Shown: piece after piece, positions 61,575 to 64,000 of the stretch | Position numbering within the stretch: position 1 is the stretch's first letter | Layout of the letters: every line of letters begins with the position of its first letter | Notes under the pieces: model-generated | The model's database searches: none | What the model saw: only the letters and a program-made list of their open reading frames with translations | What the model was told of the DNA's origin: nothing | Position numbers and translations under genes: made by a program | Origin: Melastoma dodecandrum | Taxonomy: Eukaryota; Streptophyta; Magnoliopsida; Myrtales; Melastomataceae | Reading direction: 5' to 3' | DNA: 64,000 nt | NCBI GenBank assembly: GCA_029817715.1 | Contig: JARUPY010000398.1 | Location: 682,001 to 746,000 of the forward strand

Positions 61575-62141
61575 ATGTCGAACGATCTGATCCGCTACGA
61601 TCTCCTCGTCCAGGACGCACTTTGCGGCGTGGTCAAAAAGGTCTTGGGCGACGTCGCCAAGCATGGTCTGCCCGGCGACCACCATTTCTACATCACCTTC
61701 CGCACCAAAGCGCCCGGCGTTCGGCTCTCGACGCGCATGCGCGAGCAATATCCGGAGGAGATGACGATCATCCTCCAGCACCAGTTCGACGATCTCAAGG
61801 TGAACGACTTTGCATTCGAGGTCGGACTGCACTTCAAGGGCATCCCCGAGGTTCTCCTGGTGCCGTTCCACGCACTGACCGGCTTCTTCGATCCCTCCGT
61901 GCACTTCAGCGCGAAGTTCGAACCGCAACCGGAGGAAGAGCTGGCGGATGCGGCGTCCGAACCAGAGCGCCCCGTCGTGCAGCCGACACCGCTCGCCGCG
62001 GTGGTGACGGGCGACGGCGAGGCGCCGCCGCCGCGCGCGCCGCGGGCCCGACCGAAGCTCGAACCCGTCGGAGAGACCAGCGAGCCCGCCGGCGAGGAAG
62101 CCAAGGTCGTTTCGATCGACGCGTTCCGGAAGAAGCCTTGA
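61575..62141 (+). CDS. sspB: ClpXP adaptor protein, SspB family
   Basis: 188 aa from ATG 61575 (MSNDLIRYDLLVQDALCGVV). N-terminal substrate-binding fold with GDHHFYITFRTKAPGVRLS and ILQHQFDDLKVNDFAFEVGL, HALTGFFDPSVHFSAKF; then a flexible linker and a C-terminal AKVVSIDAFRKKP, the ClpX-docking tail. SspB-alpha brings ssrA-tagged proteins to ClpXP. The gene sits directly behind ssrA, so the tag and its adaptor are neighbours. Confidence 0.9.
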   Translation: MSNDLIRYDLLVQDALCGVVKKVLGDVAKHGLPGDHHFYITFRTKAPGVRLSTRMREQYPEEMTIILQHQFDDLKVNDFAFEVGLHFKGIPEVLLVPFHALTGFFDPSVHFSAKFEPQPEEELADAASEPERPVVQPTPLAAVVTGDGEAPPPRAPRARPKLEPVGETSEPAGEEAKVVSIDAFRKKP

Positions 62142-62362
62142 GCGGCGAGATCGTCAATCTGCGGCGCGTCCGCAAGGAGAAGCGGCGCGAGGAGAAGGGC
62201 AAGCGCGCCACGGCCAACCGCCTGGCTTTCGGCTTGACCAAGGCCGAGCGCAGGACGAGCGACAGCGAGAGAACGCGCGCCGCGAATCGTCTCGACGGGC
62301 ACCGGCTGACCCCATCAGACGCGGACGAGCCCTGCGACGCAGGCGATGGTGCCGCGCACTAG
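62138..62362 (+). CDS. DUF4169 protein
   Basis: 74 aa from TTG 62138, overlapping the sspB stop (TTGA). Begins SGEIVNLRRVRKEKRREEKG and contains FGLTKAERRTSDSERTRAAN with LDGHRL, the DUF4169 pattern of short, highly basic alphaproteobacterial proteins. Function unknown. The usual next gene, a ribbon-helix-helix protein, follows with an overlap. Confidence 0.8.
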   Translation: MSGEIVNLRRVRKEKRREEKGKRATANRLAFGLTKAERRTSDSERTRAANRLDGHRLTPSDADEPCDAGDGAAH

Positions 62363-62603
62363 CCCCGCGGGCATCGTCAAGCATTCGCTCGTGATCGCGG
62401 GCCATCGCACGAGCATTTCGCTCGAGGACGCGTTCTGGCAGGCGCTGCACCGCGAGGCGGCGCGACGGTGCCTTTCGGTCGCCGAACTCGTTGCCGAGAT
62501 CGACGTGGGCCGCGAAGGCTCCAATCTCTCGTCCGCCATCCGCGTGCATCTGTTGAAGGCGGCGAGCGAACCCCCAGAGAGCGAATCCGACGATGTATCC
62601 TGA
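62346..62603 (+). CDS. Ribbon-helix-helix DNA-binding protein
   Basis: 85 aa. Beta strand [19 protein letters not shown] then helices [18 protein letters not shown] and [10 protein letters not shown], the RHH_4 (DUF4170-type) family commonly found after DUF4169 in Hyphomicrobiales. A small dimeric DNA-binding protein of unknown target. Overlaps DUF4169 by 17 bp and the dehydrogenase gene by 11 bp. Confidence 0.82.
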   Translation: MVPRTSPAGIVKHSLVIAGHRTSISLEDAFWQALHREAARRCLSVAELVAEIDVGREGSNLSSAIRVHLLKAASEPPESESDDVS

Positions 62604-64000
62604 CGTGCTCCTTCATATCGACGGCGACTGGCGCCGGTCGGCGCGGTTCGACGACGTCCTCAACCCGGCCACGGAGGAGGCGATCGGGCGCGTGGCGCAT
62701 GCGTCCATCGCCGACCTCGATGCAGCGCTCGCGGCGACGCAGCTCGGCTTCGCGACATGGCGCGCCGTGTCGGCCTTCGATCGGTCGAAGCTCATGCGTC
62801 GTGCGGCGAGCCTGCTGCGCGAGCGGCTCGAGGACGTCGCGCGCCTGATGACGCTCGAACAAGGCAAGCCGCTCGCCGAATCGCGGACGGAGACCGCCGC
62901 CGCGGCGGACACGATCGACTGGTTCGCGGAGGAAGCGCGCCGCGCCTACGGGCGGTTGGTGCCCCCGCGCGCCGCGAACGTCGTGCAGTCCGTCGTGCAG
63001 GAGCCCGTAGGGCCGGTCGCGGCCTTCACGCCCTGGAATTTCCCGCTGAACCAGGTGGTCCGCAAGCTTTCGGCGGCATTGGCCGCGGGCTGCTCCATCA
63101 TCGTGAAGGCGCCGGAAGAGACCCCCGCCTCGCCCGCCGAGCTGATCCGCTGCTTCGTCGATGCCGGGATCCCCTCCGGGGTGATCGGCCTCGTCTTCGG
63201 CGATCCGGCCGAGATCTCGTCCTATCTGATCCCCCATCCCGTCATCCGAAAGGTGACGTTCACGGGTTCGACTGCCGTCGGCAAGCAGCTCGCCGCGCTC
63301 GCGGGCCAGCACATGAAGCGCGTCACGATGGAGCTCGGCGGTCACGCGCCAGTGATCGTCTGCGACGACGCCGACATCGATCACGCGGCCAAGCAAATGG
63401 TCGGCTCGAAGCTCCGCAACGCAGGACAAGTCTGCGTCTCTCCGACGCGCTTCCTCGTGCACGCGAAAGCCTACGACCAATTCGTCGACCGTTTTATCGA
63501 CGCGGCAAAGGTGGTGAAGGTGGGCGACGGCCTCGAGGACGGCACCCAGATGGGTCCGCTCGCCAATCCACGCCGCATTACGGCGATGGAATCGCTGCTC
63601 GGCGAGGCGCGTCAGAAAGGGGCTGAAATCCGCCTCGGCGGCAATCGCATCGGCAACAAGGGGTACTTCTTCGAGCCGACGGTGGTGACGGGCGTCGATC
63701 GCGGCATGCGCATGATGAACGAAGAGCCGTTTGGTCCCCTCGCGATGATGGTGCCGTTCGCCGACCTCGACGAGGCGATCGCGGAAGCGAACCGGCTTCC
63801 CTACGGACTGGCGGCCTACGCCTACACGCGTTCGGCCGCGCAGGCGCAGAGGATCGCCGGCGGCGTCGAGACGGGCATGCTCTCGATCAATCACCTGGGG
63901 CTCGCCTTGCCGGAGCTGCCGTTCGGCGGCGTCAAGGAGAGCGGTTACGGCTCGGAGGGGGGCTCCGAGGCGATCACCGCCTATCTTCAGCCCAAGCTCG
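62593..64000 (+). CDS. NAD(P)-dependent aldehyde dehydrogenase, succinate-semialdehyde type (C-terminus beyond window)
   Basis: 469 residues visible, still open at the window edge. ALDH superfamily: [20 protein letters not shown], glutamate base in [12 protein letters not shown], catalytic cysteine in [12 protein letters not shown], and [13 protein letters not shown] near the C-terminus. The ending [18 protein letters not shown] suits GabD-like succinate-semialdehyde dehydrogenases. It oxidises an aldehyde to the acid with NAD(P)+ reduction; the substrate is a family-level guess. Overlaps the RHH gene by 11 bp. Confidence 0.88.
   Translation, partial: MYPDVLLHIDGDWRRSARFDDVLNPATEEAIGRVAHASIADLDAALAATQLGFATWRAVSAFDRSKLMRRAASLLRERLEDVARLMTLEQGKPLAESRTETAAAADTIDWFAEEARRAYGRLVPPRAANVVQSVVQEPVGPVAAFTPWNFPLNQVVRKLSAALAAGCSIIVKAPEETPASPAELIRCFVDAGIPSGVIGLVFGDPAEISSYLIPHPVIRKVTFTGSTAVGKQLAALAGQHMKRVTMELGGHAPVIVCDDADIDHAAKQMVGSKLRNAGQVCVSPTRFLVHAKAYDQFVDRFIDAAKVVKVGDGLEDGTQMGPLANPRRITAMESLLGEARQKGAEIRLGGNRIGNKGYFFEPTVVTGVDRGMRMMNEEPFGPLAMMVPFADLDEAIAEANRLPYGLAAYAYTRSAAQAQRIAGGVETGMLSINHLGLALPELPFGGVKESGYGSEGGSEAITAYLQPKL

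Overview
The window is about 64 kb of high-GC chromosome from an alphaproteobacterium, most likely a member of the Hyphomicrobiales (Rhizobiales). Supporting signs are a circularly permuted two-piece tmRNA whose tag reads ANDNYAPVALAA, a DUF4169 / ribbon-helix-helix pair behind an SspB adaptor, a BA14K-type secreted protein, an ScfR-type regulator divergent from isocitrate lyase, and the conserved purA neighbour with a Pro/Ala-rich single-pass protein. The species cannot be named from the sequence alone.  LEFT CORE (1-14498). A truncated family 4 glycosyltransferase and a MOSC protein on the minus strand are followed by a PAS-PAS-pseudoreceiver-LuxR regulator and a pyruvate-oxidase-like ThDP enzyme. 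Next is an operon-like block at 5686-11807: a Family 2A encapsulin shell (SrpI type), a SufS-type cysteine desulfurase with a roughly 370-residue disordered N-terminal extension (the expected cargo-loading domain), and a three-gene sulfonate/taurine-type ABC importer. Together they form a plausible sulfur uptake and mobilisation unit. A perfect 17-bp palindrome lies 88 bp before the shell gene. An HD-type phosphohydrolase, a cyclic-nucleotide-binding-domain/EAL phosphodiesterase and a single-domain response regulator follow.  INTEGRATED ISLAND (14499-35247, about 20.7 kb). A P4-type tyrosine integrase sits beside the 3' end of tRNA-Ser(GGA). A 15-bp copy of that tRNA end (14499-14513) marks the far boundary, next to the terminator-like palindrome that would originally have followed the tRNA. 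Near-identical 31-bp repeats inside both ends look like integrase arm sites. The island carries a repressor/operator switch, a possible small-terminase-like protein, a virion lysozyme/ejection protein of 1036 aa, a 1984-aa polyvalent ejected protein (ParB-like and HExxH domains), a minus-strand set of small proteins with Tat-like leaders, a second XRE switch, an excisionase-like HTH protein, a RuvC-like nuclease, a Toprim primase, a RepA-like hexameric ATPase and an 8-copy TTCGAAC iteron array with 11-bp phasing. No portal, capsid, large terminase or tail gene is visible. It therefore looks like a phage satellite, or a reduced podovirus-like prophage, with its own replicon and its own DNA-delivery proteins.  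RIGHT CORE (35248-64000). Heparinase-family protein; RsmB (with an apparent 1-base frameshift near its C-terminus); a translationally coupled FAD oxidoreductase / GtrA / polytopic membrane protein cassette; a histidine kinase; an assimilatory nitrate reductase; a GH15 enzyme; an MBL hydrolase; a peroxiredoxin; a BA14K protein; a DmeF-like cation exporter; ScfR and isocitrate lyase; a small HTH-containing two-gene cassette; PurA; two tandem CPBP proteases; permuted ssrA directly upstream of sspB; and a truncated succinate-semialdehyde-type dehydrogenase at the right edge.
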